DNA of 64,000 nt, from assembly GCA_014338405.1 (NCBI GenBank), contig JTDE01000213.1:222839-286838 (forward strand). Reading direction: 5' to 3'. Below are positions 40,988 through 52,028 of this stretch, piece by piece. The notes below the pieces were generated by a model. The model searched no databases, was not told the origin of the DNA, and saw only the letters and a list, made by a program, of their open reading frames with translations. The stretch's first letter is position 1. Each line of letters starts with the position of its first letter. The position numbers were made by a program, and so were the translations under genes. This DNA is from Paragonimus skrjabini miyazakii (lineage: Eukaryota; Platyhelminthes; Trematoda; Plagiorchiida; Troglotrematidae).

Positions 40988-43962
40988 CTAAACAGAAGCA
41001 GAACGTGAAGTTCATAATGTTCACCACATACGGTGTTATTGCATTTTATTCCATACTATCTACATTGTCAACGGAAATGTTGTGAAACTCTATGTGGCAT
41101 CATGCTTCGATTAAAGCCTTGTATATAGCCTACTGAACCACTCATTAACCTTGTCCAGGTACATGTCATGTTGTCAACTACTGCCATAGTTAGTTCAGGT
41201 CACCTAGAATTATTGTCACGTGTTATTGGTGCTGACAATGCAAGCTTTCCTGTTCATCGAGTCAGTCAGAAGTTTACTGATACATGTTACCATTCAAATT
41301 TACTATGACCAACAAGTTTGCTTCTGAAGGTACGGCGACCATACTATATAACTTTACGTTTGCTTAACAGCTAATATGAGTTTGTGTCCGATAAAACCTG
41401 AATTTCTATTCCCAAGGAATTGTACAGAGCTGAAGGTTTTCTGATGTTATGGCTTTCCGTAAAGAATATATAAATATAAGGCCAACCGGATACATAGAAA
41501 TAAAACGGGAAGTTTGGTAGGCAACTAATGGTTTTGCGTGTAAGTACACTTCTCTGGTCATAACCGATTAGGTGATGCTAATTACGTCACCTACACACTG
41601 GTGATATTGGGTGAACTTTCTCATGATAGAATTAAACACGATGCGTCCAAGCTTTCCAAGAACATATAGACAACCAGAGGTCAGACTTGGGATTCCACTT
41701 CAGGCCATCATAGTATTAATACATCACGCTGTTGGGTAGCAGTTATTCGTTGAAAGTACACCGGAGCAGAAGCTGGTTCGTCTTCCAAATTAGTACCTCA
41801 ATAACAAGCTCCATCTCAGACATGTGATCATGAAGAAAATAACTAACTTCCCCAGAGACTGATGACACTAAGTCAAATGGGAGCTATTTTGTTAATTTAC
41901 ATTACTGACCTCTGTGCGCTCAACAATTTCGAAAGTACTTGTAACTGGAACATCAGGCATGTTAACTTGTTGGTGACTGTAGAGACGAAGGATAGTAGGA
42001 AGATGCATACTTGGATGCTTCCAAAATGGTTGCTGTCCAGTGAGTAAAGACATTCATTGACTTGACGTTTCGCAGTCATTTCCGAGATAGGAACCGAATG
42101 GGGGAAATCTGTATTCCAGCTGATCTTGGAGCAGTAACAAAAGCAGCCTGTCCAAATGCAGAAAAGGCTGTATCGGGTGAACTACTAAATCATGCTCGGA
42201 ACTCCAAATGTTCTCATTTGAACTCACTCACCCACCCGTCCTAATGTTTCTCATGAATTCCACCAGTTTTTCCGCGGGGTTGACTTTCGAAGTCGAATTT
42301 CTAAAACAGCTCAGACTAGAATCCACCAAGGTTATTCATGGGCAATCAAATTGTAATACTCACATGTTAAACTACTTACGACTACCATTCCGTTTGGTTC
42401 TATTTCTGAGTCTAAAAACCTGATCCTGTCTATCAAAAGATTATTCAGTTTCTTGATGATAATACCGGCGTCTTTATCTAGTTTTTGGGTAGAATACCTA
42501 GCTTTTGTGAATATTTCTGTGACGAACCTATGTTTCCCAACCAGAATCGTCACCAGTTACATGTACGCCTCAGGTGTAACTGCGTCGTTTCCCCCCAATT
42601 AAGGCCTACCTACCGAATGCTGAATTAAAACTTTGACCTGAAGGTCTGTTAAATACTCTCGCCGAATTTCTGTCGTTCTGCCGTGTATTATAGGAAGGAA
42701 ATATAAAACCGAGCGAAACCCATCTCGTGCAGTGCCTGTCGCTGTCCAAAAAATCTGCAAATATTTCGGTGACGTAGATCCTAACGGACTTAACCTTGTG
42801 ACTCTTTTGCCACTCTGTAAAGTGCTTCCCGCATGCAAAAGTACACAACGAGAGAGTAAAACATGGATTACTTCGTCAATAAACATTCTAAGCTGTACAC
42901 TATATGGGGTCATCTAATCATGATTATTAATAATTATTGCGTGTCTAGTGCTCAAGTTGTTGAGCTTATCAGCTCACTGTGGCTCACACTGTGTATTTCA
43001 TTGAATAGTTTGCAAATACTGAAGGTATTCTTGGGTATGGTGACATTTTAATACTGAAGATGTTGTACTCTGTAACTGAGAACTTTCTATAAGATAATGG
43101 AAAACACGTACATTACTCAACAGAGTAAAGTTACCAAGTCGGGTAATACAAACTTCTTCGGTTAAAACTCATAGCTTTGGATAACATTATTCTTACAAGT
43201 CATTAATGAATATTTGGCCATTGTTCTATTGTCATTATCGTTAACAGCCAACAGGAAAGTCTTGGTGTAACAGTATGACGTATTATTGTGTGTTTCTATA
43301 TGTGTGTGTTATTTTGAGAATAGGTTCACAGTGATATCTCACTCGTTAACTTTACAGCCTAAACGATCCAGTTCGATTAAGGTCGAACGCATAACATGGT
43401 CGGTGAACACCTGAAAGTCTTTCCAGTATAATCGATCCAGAACACTGTGACCCATAATCGCGGAGGCCATTACGGGGTTTCATAGGTTACAGCAACTCTC
43501 TTTTCGTATGTGACTTTCTACTAACACTGGCATAAGACATAGAAACCCGACACTCATTCCAGTCTTGATTTCTGCTTAGCAAATTTTAGCTTGACCTCTA
43601 TAGTTCGGTACTTCAAAATAACGTCAGAAATCTTGTAGACGGTTTGAAGTATCGATCACTTTTTCGCACATTCATTTAGTTCAAATGCTTTGATTGCACT
43701 TCTCACTCTTTCACTGCAAAGTAGCGCGTCACCTATCTTCTTACCGCGATTCAAAAAGTATTCCTAAAAGTCGGCCCATTAGAAATGCAGTGATATTTTA
43801 TCAGCTGTTTGCCAAAAGTGTTCCTGCAACTGCCTTCCTCAACGATGGCATCCAAATCGTTTTTCCTGATTCACTATAATAGTAGACGTTCAACGTGGCA
43901 TCCACTTTCAACAACGGCTCTGAAACCAAATGTTTCTATTAGTTCTTATTGTTTTTTGTCAG

Positions 43963-44315
43963 CGTTTTCAAGCATAGTCTGGAATTTTGTTGACGAATTC
44001 GGAAAACAGATACACCGAAACACTTGTACTAATTCGTATGCTCTCGTCTGTCGCCATACACTGCTGAAAATTATATATTACATCGGGGTTAAAATGTATG
44101 CCCACAAAAGCCCCGTTTTCGTCGAAACCGTTGCAGACGGGGATTCGTTATCACTGGCGCAGTCATGTGATCAGCAGCGTCTCGATGAGGAGTTTGCAAT
44201 GACTCAACAATGGTTTGAAAGCGTTTCGATGGCAGATGAAGTTACCGACGGTCCGAATGATCTTGCTGATTTAGGAAGGTGTAATGAACTGTATAGTGAG
44301 ATCGCATACGACTGA
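43963..44315 (+). CDS. terminal exon candidate, unknown product
   Basis: A strong acceptor (a T-rich tract then TTTTTTGTCAG, AG at 43961-43962) opens a frame of about 117 codons ending at TGA 44313-44315. The first half includes VWNFVDEFGKQIHRN and LLKIIYYIGVKM. The second half is acidic and regular, including SLSLAQSCDQQRLDEEFAMT and a tail ending YSEIAYD. No family is recognised. Codon content in the last 75 codons looks protein-like. The antisense frame at 44204-44578 is less convincing. It lies about 470 bp from the 3' end of the R2-like element on the opposite strand and is not part of it. Confidence 0.38.
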
Positions 44316-44786
44316 ATAATACCCACTGGTATTTCTAAGAACACATTAGTCATCAGCTTCTCGCATTCAGGATTATTTCGTTTATTTTGAAGAGCAATAT
44401 ACACATCTTCATTCAAGGGAAGAACAAACGGTGACACCAAAATTAAGCAACTGGTATGTGAAAATGTGAATGTGAAAACAAGCTGTCTATCACATGTAGG
44501 ACGCTGCATAGTTAGGAACACTGAACAGTTGACAAGTCCCCTCACAGGAATAGCGAGCGGTAATAGTGCAGTCATCAAACGAAACGTTACTTGTGTCGTA
44601 TGTAACAGACGGATTTGGGAACAAGAAAAAAAATATATGCAAAAATAATTAAAAAATGAAAATAAGACAAACGGTGAGTTTCACAAAATCACAAGCTCTT
44701 CAGGGCACAGGTCAAGGTTGACGCATCGGGACAGAAACATTCCGTTCATAATGAGATAACTGTAGGAGGGGTGGCAAGAGTTACCG

Positions 44787-44972
44787 TCAGGTTCTCCGCA
44801 TACATGCGTAGTTGGTTTCTAGGGAACCTAGAACAATAAGTAGACATAAATCCGTGACTTCATACGAGGATAGTCTCAGTCGAAGAATAGTGCTACATTG
44901 AAAAAGAAATACAATGCCGCAAGAAGAAGTGATCACAGGTGAATGAGAAACAGGGTTCACATCACAGTACAA
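44787..44972 (-). pseudogene. R2-like element, C-terminal tail
   Basis: The frame gives VITSSCGIVF, then SSYEVTDLCLLIVLGSLETN and YACMRRT before the stop. This fits the region after the RLE nuclease of R2-type proteins, where a short ARGI-like segment precedes a helical tail. It follows the endonuclease piece (45012-45330) after an intervening stop and short frame change, and it supports the reading that the element keeps its 3' coding end. Confidence 0.7.
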
Positions 44973-45011
44973 AGTATGAAGGACCGATTTGGTGGCGGCA
45001 CTAGGACAGTC

Positions 45012-45330
45012 AGTCGTGTACTTAGCAACCTTGCCCGTTCAGGCAACTTGACTTCGGTAGTCATCCATTATACTGACGTCAAGCACCACAGCATTGCCGT
45101 CACGAACCACGATCACATCGGGTTTGATAACCGAGCTCTTCGATGGTACTCGCAACTCCTCGAAGACTGTATAGCCCAACTTGCTCAGTCGTTTCGCCAG
45201 GTCTCTGGTCACACGATTGTGTCGAGCACAACGCACGTCATGGCTGGTCCAGCATGGTTACAGAATGTGAACAGGGCTTTCTGGTTGTCCGCAGTTGCCA
45301 CGGCAGAGAACCGAGTGGTCACTTCAGCCG
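45012..45330 (-). pseudogene. R2-like element, CCHC knuckle and restriction-like endonuclease
   Basis: The minus-strand frame reads LCRGNCGQPESPVHIL, then a stop, then PCWTSHDVRCARHNRV. Spacing C-x3-C-x7-H-x4-C matches the knuckle before the RLE. The stop is TAA at 45258-45260 where a Gln codon CAA would fit, a single C-to-T change. Then comes the nuclease, KPDVIVVRDGNAVVLDVSI, with the PD and the second Asp spaced by 12 residues. A further TGA follows MDDYRSQVA at about 45037-45039. The nuclease would nick the target for priming; its catalytic residues remain, but translation is blocked. Confidence 0.88.
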
Positions 45331-45374
45331 CCTCGTGAATTTCGGACCTTAGTCCGCAACAGACTATATCTGAG

Positions 45375-45716
45375 CTAGATGACACGAATAAAGATTCTGG
45401 GAAAAATGCGATCTGGGTTAATAAGCCAACGATTAGAGAGTGGAGAGCGTGACACTACCAGAAGACCACGGCCGTCAAGCGAATGGTAGAGTTTATCAAT
45501 CCACACCGCATGGGCTCCCTCCTTGTTCGTCACCACTACATGCTGAACACGTACTGGGTTGTTCACTTCCCTCATGATAGGGCCAAACGAATTATCTGTG
45601 ATCACATTTTACAGAACTCAACATTGACTGGAGAGAAGTCTTTCTACTCGAGATTCGCGCGAGGTTGGAATAGTGGTAGACAAACTTGGGATCTTCAAAC
45701 CGCCAAAACGAATTGA
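45375..45716 (-). pseudogene. R2-like element, region between thumb and nuclease
   Basis: The frame gives AVWIDKLYHSLDGRGLLV and then SNRWLINPDRIFPRIFIRVI, matching the conserved segment between RT thumb and knuckle in R2-type proteins, where DG-GL and FPRIxIR are typical. Sequence up to 45716 adds a less clear IPSLSTTIPTSR-like part in the same direction. Frame changes separate it from both neighbours. The plus-strand frame across 45483-45716 is its shadow. Confidence 0.75.
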
Positions 45717-45776
45717 GGTATGGATGTAGCTGTTTGGTGTGTCTTCATGAGGGTGGAGCCACTGTCGAACAAACTA

Positions 45777-46061
45777 GCGAATCGTATAGTCCATAGCTTT
45801 GAGCATGTTACGGTGGACTCGGCTCAATACTAACGAGTAATTCATCTTCGTGATCAGGTGCTGTCTCAGGAGTACACTACGTTGGTGTGGCTTCAAGAGC
45901 GCTTTGGTGGTTTCATCCAGCGAATCGTACAACCATAGCACTGAGCGTGTTACGATGGACTCGGCTCTGCACTAATGAGTAATTCATCTTCGTGATCAGA
46001 TGCTGTCTCAGGAGTTCAATACATTAGTGTGGCTTCAAGGGCATCTTGGTGGTTTCACCCA
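45777..46061. repeat. 143-bp tandem duplication inside the R2-like thumb
   Basis: Two adjacent units begin with GCGAATCGTA at 45777 and 45920 and run about 143 and 142 bp, with many shared blocks such as GAGTAATTCATCTTCGTGAT and GTGTGGCTTCAAG. Partial third matches occur on both sides (GGTGTGTCTTCATGAGG near 45736 and GCATCGTACAAAG at 46062). In minus sense the unit encodes thumb sequence around LLRQHLITKMNYSLV. Since 143 is not a multiple of three, the duplication shifts the frame. It probably arose after insertion. Confidence 0.9.
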
Positions 46062-46440
46062 GCATCGTACAAAGTTGCAGACGGTGTTTAGCGAATGCTT
46101 TACCTTTCCAGATGAACGGGATACTCAAATAGGTCGCCGTATCGGAGGCGCTCAATGAGTGGATAATGTACGGGCCGAAATGAATAGACTCGTCACAGAT
46201 AGCGGTTGCGTTGTGTTTATGGTCACTGCGAATGACCATGAGCTTAGTCTTGTGCTTGTTGATTTCCAGCCTGGATAGTTCATGGACACTAGCGGCGGCC
46301 GCAAGCCAATCGGGAAGAAGAGTGGGATTCTCAGCGAGATGGATCAGATCGTTGGCGAAGGCGAAACCGCTAACCAGTGTATCGTGGAACTGGTAGCCAA
46401 GCTCCGATCGAGATAATGCCAGCATCTCATTCATTGCCAT
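46024..46440 (-). pseudogene. R2-like element, RT motif C and thumb
   Basis: The frame starts within motif B (FIMAMNEMLAL) and reaches FHDTLVSGFAFANDLIHL, the equivalent of the catalytic FADD box. The first catalytic Asp is Asn here (FAND), which by itself would kill the polymerase. Then come LEINKHKTKLMVIRS and SIPFIWKGKA, the motif D/E region, and CTMLGETTKMPLKPH before the duplicated thumb begins. The frame overlaps the previous RT piece by a shift near 46435. Confidence 0.85.
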
Positions 46441-46862
46441 GATGAATTAAAAAAGGACAGTAGGTCACTGTCACAAACACCGCACTGAGACCGAAGAATG
46501 GAGACCTTGAGAGTGGCGAAAGCAAGCCGGTAGGAGTCGGCAGTATAATGCGTTAGAGATGGAGGAGCACTGAAAGCTTGGGCCGATCTGATAGTTGAAT
46601 CCTGTGAAATAAAATCAACCGCTTCTGACACGTCGATAAAAGCCGCGCTGAGACTTGACGATGTGGTGCATGAGTTCCTAAACAACGCATGGAACAGTGG
46701 GTTTGCCCCGAGGCAACCGTCACGGTGTAGCAGTGAAAACTGAAGGGCGGCCAGTTGTATGCGCGTATTGTAACGATCGGCCAACATCATAAGGAAACAA
46801 CGTATCAACGTTGAAGATACGGCGATAGATCTGAGCTCGGTAGGAGATGAAGGGTTGTTCAC
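46431..46862 (-). pseudogene. R2-like element, RT motifs 1 to A/B
   Basis: The frame contains LRSIAVSSTLIRCFLMMLAD (RT motif 2 region), LHRDGCLGANPLFHALF, AAFIDVSEAVDFISQDSTI (motif A with the catalytic Asp and a D-F-I-S tail) and GVCDSDLLSFF, a decayed motif B. These are in the order expected for LINE RTs. The frame then shifts into 46024-46440. A different-frame ORF at 46720-46953 is a shadow of this region. Confidence 0.85.
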
Positions 46863-47170
46863 TTTGGGCGTAAGCGTGATGCGATGGTGGTATAAATGGA
46901 GTGGACAACCATGGGTTAGCAGGATAGGTTAAAGTATCCTGTAAAGACATCAACTTTCAGACGCTTCAAGTGTTTGAGTAACAATTCTCCCAAACCTGGA
47001 ACGGTGTTTTCCACGTTCTTCAAGGTGCACGATACTTCTCCAGTGATCGTGTCGACCAGAAACCAGTCCGGAGGAAGAATTGTGCTAGATATTGGCTCAT
47101 CAAAGTGCGGATGAGTCGATAATATCTTAAATCACTATTCATTGAAACTATCCGGGAGGCCGAGATTCAT
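46863..47170 (-). pseudogene. R2-like element, N-terminal RT region (motif 0/1)
   Basis: Minus-strand translation includes VENTVPGLGELLLKHLKRL, resembling the motif in R2-type RTs where PGxDG-LK precedes the fingers (here the DG is changed). It connects the linker to the RT in another frame. The evidence is similarity of one block, so confidence is moderate. Confidence 0.6.
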
Positions 47171-47616
47171 CTAATAGGCAGTTTGCCAGTTTCCAGAAAT
47201 AACTGCGAAAGCAGCATCTTCCTTAAGTTGGTGATACAGTGTTTGGATTGCTGCATATTTAGCTTCCCGTAACTGCTTTCTGGTCGCATGGGTTCTCACG
47301 TTAACACGACCACATCGTCGAGTGACCAGGCGCGAGGTGTACGGAAAAGCTAGTGAGGCGTGCATGTTCAGTAGCGATTTAGCTTTTACCACTGTAAAAA
47401 TGCCTGCCTGAAGACCGCGGGCAATAGCTAGAAGTTCATCACTTTGAAGGAAAGCCTCGCTGTTTGGATCAAACAGGTAAACCACTCAGAGTGATCAGCA
47501 GCTTGGGACCCAATATCCGATGTCGTGTTAGTCTGTGAGACGGTGGTTGGATTGGTAGCGAGGACAGTATTCCTCAGCGAATTTAGCGCATATAGACTAA
47601 TCCGAGTGCTTTCCAA
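47171..47616 (-). pseudogene. R2-like element, basic linker between fingers and RT
   Basis: The frame 47171-47485 has VNVRTHATRKQLREAKYAAI then QTLYHQLKEDAAFAVISGNW, the basic helical segment seen before the RT in R2-type proteins. The adjoining frame 47428-47616 is less distinctive. Both lie between the zinc fingers and the RT, as expected. Confidence 0.7.
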
Positions 47617-48014
47617 AATACGACTTGGGAAATATGGTAACAGCCTATGATGGAGTTCGTGTTGAGTATGGCACGACGGAGCCAGTGCATCGGCATATCT
47701 GACATGAGAAGCCGATTCCTGCTGAAATAAATTGGATCCGGCGGCTTTATGAACATGATTTTGTCACGGTTGCGTTCGACGGGATGTGCATGTCTTCTGT
47801 GTTGACTGAGACTAATTTCGGTGGGAAAGCTGCGGTCACAGTTGGTGCGGTCAAAGATTGTGACAGGCAGGGTGTCCACTTCCTGCTCTGAACCGTTCCT
47901 GCGTCGATGCATACGAGTATGCGCCGACAAGCCAACATTTGATTTGCAAATCTGGCCACATTCTGAACAGGTGTACTCCGCTCGTTTATCCTGTGTACTG
48001 GTGGTTACATGCAC
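47583..48014 (-). pseudogene. R2-like element, N-terminal zinc fingers
   Basis: The frame encodes a good C2H2 finger, CSECGQICKSNVGLSAHTRM followed by H (C-x2-C-x12-H-x3-H), then a second finger region with NCDRSFPTEISLSQHRRHAH. The first Cys of that second finger is replaced: a CGC (Arg) codon stands where TGC (Cys) fits, one C-to-T step away. These fingers bind target DNA in R2-type proteins. The start is unknown; the ORF probably extends further 5', where the sequence is not alignable. Confidence 0.82.
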
Positions 48015-48595
48015 GGGGGTGTCTTGATCGAATGTAACCAGTACGATTAAAACCAGGTGGAGTGGTTGGCCTTATCTGGAGTTGCTGGACTCCCAGCCAT
48101 TCAAGATTTGCATCAAGACTGCTTAGTCGGCATCACGAAGAAGTGCTTCAGCTAGCCAACCAATACTGACTTGCTCTGCTTGTTTATTTTAGCAGCTGAG
48201 TAGAGATTTAAACAGTTCGGTCATCCAGGATGAGGACTGCACAGTAATGACTAAGCTAAAGATTGTTTAAAAAAATCTTCCTTTGTTGAGCTGCTGGTGT
48301 GTAACTGTGATAAGTAACTACTGAAACAACAATGATGACATATGAGAGCCTTCAAAACTAAGCCACAATTGACACTAGTCACCGATAAGCCTAACCGATA
48401 CTCTCTATAAAATACACGATTACTGTCTTGATAATTCCACGTTAAATTCAATGTAAGGGTTTAAATACCACTTGCTCAACTCTATTTTATGCCGTCTAAA
48501 TATCGAATTCCTACACCATATATAACTTTCAAGCGTACAGTTATACTTGTGGTCTGAACTGGTCAAATGGACTGAGAGTAATAACGGATACATCT

Positions 48596-48628
48596 TAGTG
48601 GAACCACCTCAGTTTTCAAGGACGGGCC
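48596..48628 (-). repeat. short repeat with hammerhead-like core, copy B
   Basis: In minus sense the order is CTGATGAGG, CCCGTCCTT, GAAAAC, TGAGGTGGTTCCAC. It is the diverged partner of 15876-15916. ACTGAG here and CTCAGTC about 30 bases downstream could form a stem III ending in a GUC, and AGG/CCU could form stem II in a shifted register. The fold is not clean. Confidence 0.3.
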
Positions 48629-48629
48629 T

Positions 48630-50640
48630 CATCAGCAGTAAAAAACGCCGGTAGAATACTATCAAAAAATGGCCGTCTTCAAATTGGCTATGCATGCATA
48701 TTATGGTTCACAGTTTCGTTCAATTTCAATTATAACTATCGTAATGTTTTTGACACTCGCCAATTTTTAGAACTAATCAACCTTTTGACCGATCTCCTAG
48801 TCTCGTGTGTCATTTCGGTATGTAGATATGAGAACTGAACTTTTCACGCAGGTATGGTTCTGCGTTACTGTAACTAGCAGTGTGCCTTCAAACATTCTTG
48901 TTGAACAGAGTTTTGGTTGTGCCTCTTACACATAGACCTGCGTTACTATTTTTCCATAAAGCGGTCCTAGAGTTATATTTTCCAAGCTTTCATTTAGATA
49001 GATTAGGTCAGCTCGGCAAAATGCATGCGATGAACTAATTCAACATCTTGTCGACTTGGTTTGAACAGCTAGCAAACAGCAAACTGTGATTCATGGAAAA
49101 GTGTATCTCAGAAGCCCCGTAGCATTGGAATGTGCTTGTTGACTGGTACTCAAACACACACACACACATCTGTACATTCACACCGCTCGTCTGGCAAAGA
49201 ACCATCATATGCCTCGGAAGACCAATATGAGATCAGGCAGAATGTTTACTATGTTACATCGTGCTTGTTTCAGTTTGTACAGAGAGGTGCAACCTGGACA
49301 GCTACGTAACCTGAGTCCTGTGACAAGCATTCATTCATTCATTCGAGCAAACCATTGTTTGTGCAACTGTGTTTCTGGAGTATGGGTTGCGTGTACACAA
49401 AAGTTGTCGACACGGCATCTCTGAACGGGAACACCACAGAAAATGTATTCAACTATGCGTCCAAACACAGGAGCACAGAAATGTATCTACCCTAGTTCTT
49501 CTCTTCATAAAAAGTGTTTCTGTTAGTGCCTTTGAGCGTTGTCTGTGCATACGCAGGTGTGTACAGTGCGTCAGTTGTGGTCACATATTAGACTGTTGTT
49601 TAGTGCGATGTAGCTGCTCCTGTTTGGACAAATTACTAGTGAATTAGCAGGTATCACCGGACACAGAGTCATGACCACAGAAAAGATGCATCAAAAAAAT
49701 GTAGTTGATATATAAATGTGTTCATCAAGACACGCTGCTGCAAAAACCACTGGACACAGGCGGTTTACCATTTCTTAGCCAACGCGGATAAGCTTACAAT
49801 CTTCGTTCTCAATTTGATGAAGGAACACGCACTGCCGTCTTCGGCCGTATCGGGGTAAGGATATGCATTAATGACCAGTTCTAGCACGATTGCACCTACA
49901 ATCCTGTGCTTCTATTCGAAATAGACTGGCTGAAAGGCTTATAGGGATACCAGAGTTATAATAGGTTACGAATGAGATATATAACATTTACCCAAATCTC
50001 CTATTGCTTATCAGTAACCAGGTAGGTTAGGCTCAGAAGAGATTATCTACTGAGTAGTACTGTACCACCTGAACTTCACTCAGTTTTTGTGACAAACCTG
50101 CGGTTTATCATTTCGCCTTCCGCTTACTAATTAATTAGGGAATTTTGAATTTATATCATTTAACATACCGGACTGGGTGAACTGTACCGAGTAGAGAACA
50201 TCAAATTCAAAGTTGAATGGGGGATGATAATCGGATGGGTTGCGAGTGTCTATCATAACTAGCTTGTTTTCAGTTGTTCACTAACAGGCCAGCTACCTGA
50301 CATTTATTTGGAACAGTGTTGTCAAAGCGGAACAAACAACACAAGTGAAAGTTCAAATGAGGTCAACTCCATCAACATTAAGGACGGAGACACGGCTTAG
50401 ATATAATTACATCACACATTACGCAACTGTAACTGTGGCAGTTTTAACGCTCATGGTATTGCTGGTAGGTTACGGTAATCACAAGTCTTGAACGAAGCGC
50501 TTCTGTGTGCACAAGGGTAGATTATTCAATTGTATTTAGGTCATAACAGCTGTGGCCAAAATCCGTGATCTTAGGATTCCACTCTTTAACCCAGACGAAG
50601 AAAGAAGCTATGTTGACGGAATCGCAGGTATCGACAGGAT
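48630..50640. other. non-coding with a small AC-repeat
   Basis: The stretch has a seven-unit AC repeat (49154-49168) and a short ATTC repeat near 49327-49343, and otherwise no recognised feature. Open frames at 49209-49647 lack motifs. Confidence 0.4.
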
Positions 50641-50654
50641 TTACCACAGACGTG

Positions 50655-50790
50655 TTAGTAATTGTCTTGGTGACCAGCTCTAACAACAGTGAAACTCACG
50701 TGTAGTGCTTGTTTTCAAAAGTGACAAACTGGAATGTCCATAGGAATGCGACGGCTGTGATACAGTGTGAGAAGTGTTGAATTTATGTAA
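50655..50790 (+). repeat. hammerhead SINE, 5'-truncated or diverged copy 3
   Basis: The sequence from TGACCAG at 50671-50677 through GTGAAAC to GTCCATAGGAATGCGACGGC aligns with the ribozyme part of the 63.2-kb SINE. Stem II can pair GCT (50677-50679) with AGT (50688-50690), GAA is at 50691-50693, and GUC at 50736-50738 is the expected cleavage triplet. The first C of the core is G and one core base is changed (CTGACGA to GTGACCA), so it is probably inactive. The tRNA-like head was not recognised upstream. Confidence 0.5.
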
Positions 50791-51629
50791 AACCCAAACC
50801 CCTTGCTACTCGCTAGTAACCACCATTTATTCAGTCTGAATGGCGATCATAAATACTTTCGGATAAGCGCCTAGACATATGACCCAAAGGAACAAGAGAA
50901 TGATTATACACAGAAGGAAGCTCTAGAAATAGACAGTTCATGTTTCAACCGTACACACAAAGTCTGTAGTAGAGTTGAAACAATCATATTTTCTGGAAGC
51001 CTATTGAAGATAATTTAGTCTAATAGTGATTATTTCAGTAAACGCATCCCCGTTGTCAGTATACACCTAGGATTACGTATACGATAGCTACTGAGACGCT
51101 ATAACAAACACATACTACAACAAACGCAAGTAGTTTTACTAAATCTCTGACAGTATATATTCCCTCAGTATGGCAACACGTGGAAGTGAGATCAGCACAC
51201 TCCACATGCCTATCGGATGCATGTTGGCTGAGGATTGCAAGCAACCTTGTCCATTTTACACCTAACTAAATGTACACTGAAAAGTATGCGTAATTAACAA
51301 ATTATCAAAGTGACCAATGACAAAGTACATCCGCATGCATATGGTTAAACAGTTGCCATATTGCATCATATTTAGTTCGGTTAACATACGTCTACAAAAA
51401 CAACACTGGAGGAGTGTGAATAGGAAGTTTGTGAGTCGAGGCATAAGTAACACAATCAGTCTAAGCTGGTTAGCTAAATTAAAACAGAAAGTATAGCCTT
51501 TACCATACGGAAATAATAAAAGTGACATCCACGTCAGCAAGAAAGGGACTATTTTAAGGTAGAAAACGGGTGTGACGCATGGAACTATCATATACAAGTG
51601 TAGATACCAGAGTGAGCTTTCAAACTTCA

Positions 51630-51663
51630 GAAATAGTAGAAGAAATAGTAGAAGAGGTAGTCT
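51630..51663 (+). repeat. 12-bp tandem repeat
   Basis: GAAATAGTAGAA occurs twice in succession (51630-51641 and 51642-51653) with a shortened third unit, GAGGTAGTC. It is too short for a satellite and is probably replication slippage. Confidence 0.8.
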
Positions 51664-52028
51664 AGATCCGAGTTCGAAGGTATAGGAAGCGTTTTGCCGA
51701 ATGACTGGGGTTCGGATGCTCTAGTGATGTGAAAATAAAAACGAGACTGTTTGTATGCACTTACGTCATCCATTTTCTTGTTGGTGAAGGTCCACGATGA
51801 ATATATTGATGGTACATTAATTCGTGATGAGTCTGAACGCCATACATAAAACGATGTAAGGGGCCTACAGTGTCTTCGTGTGTATTATGATCAATTTCGT
51901 GGCTACGGAGTTGTCGCTCATAAATTTACCCGGCATCCTTTTCAATTAAACTACTGCAGACGATCCAGCCATTTGAATTTCTATGGCCGTAGATATATAT
52001 GCAAGCGTGAGAGATTTGTTCCAGTCAC

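Larger units (their letters stand above)
44787..48014 (-). mobile_element. R2-superfamily non-LTR retroelement, near full length but dead
   Basis: Reading from 48014 down, all expected domains occur in order: two C2H2 zinc fingers, a basic linker, reverse transcriptase, thumb, CCHC knuckle, PD-D restriction-like endonuclease and C-terminal tail. This architecture belongs to the R2 and related RLE LINE clades. At about 3.2 kb it is close to the length of an R2-type ORF. The frame is broken by multiple stops and shifts and by a 143-bp tandem duplication. Neither terminal untranslated region was defined, no poly(A) was seen at the 3' side, and there is no ribosomal RNA gene beside it. Confidence 0.9.

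Noticed and set aside
44316..44365. TCATCAG with TTTC upstream (minus-strand CUGAUGA...GAAA)
   Set aside because: The stem II segment does not pair in register, and no stem III or cleavage triplet was found.
45143..45352. Plus-strand open frames opposite the R2-like nuclease
   Set aside because: They are shadows of the minus-strand CCHC and nuclease frame.
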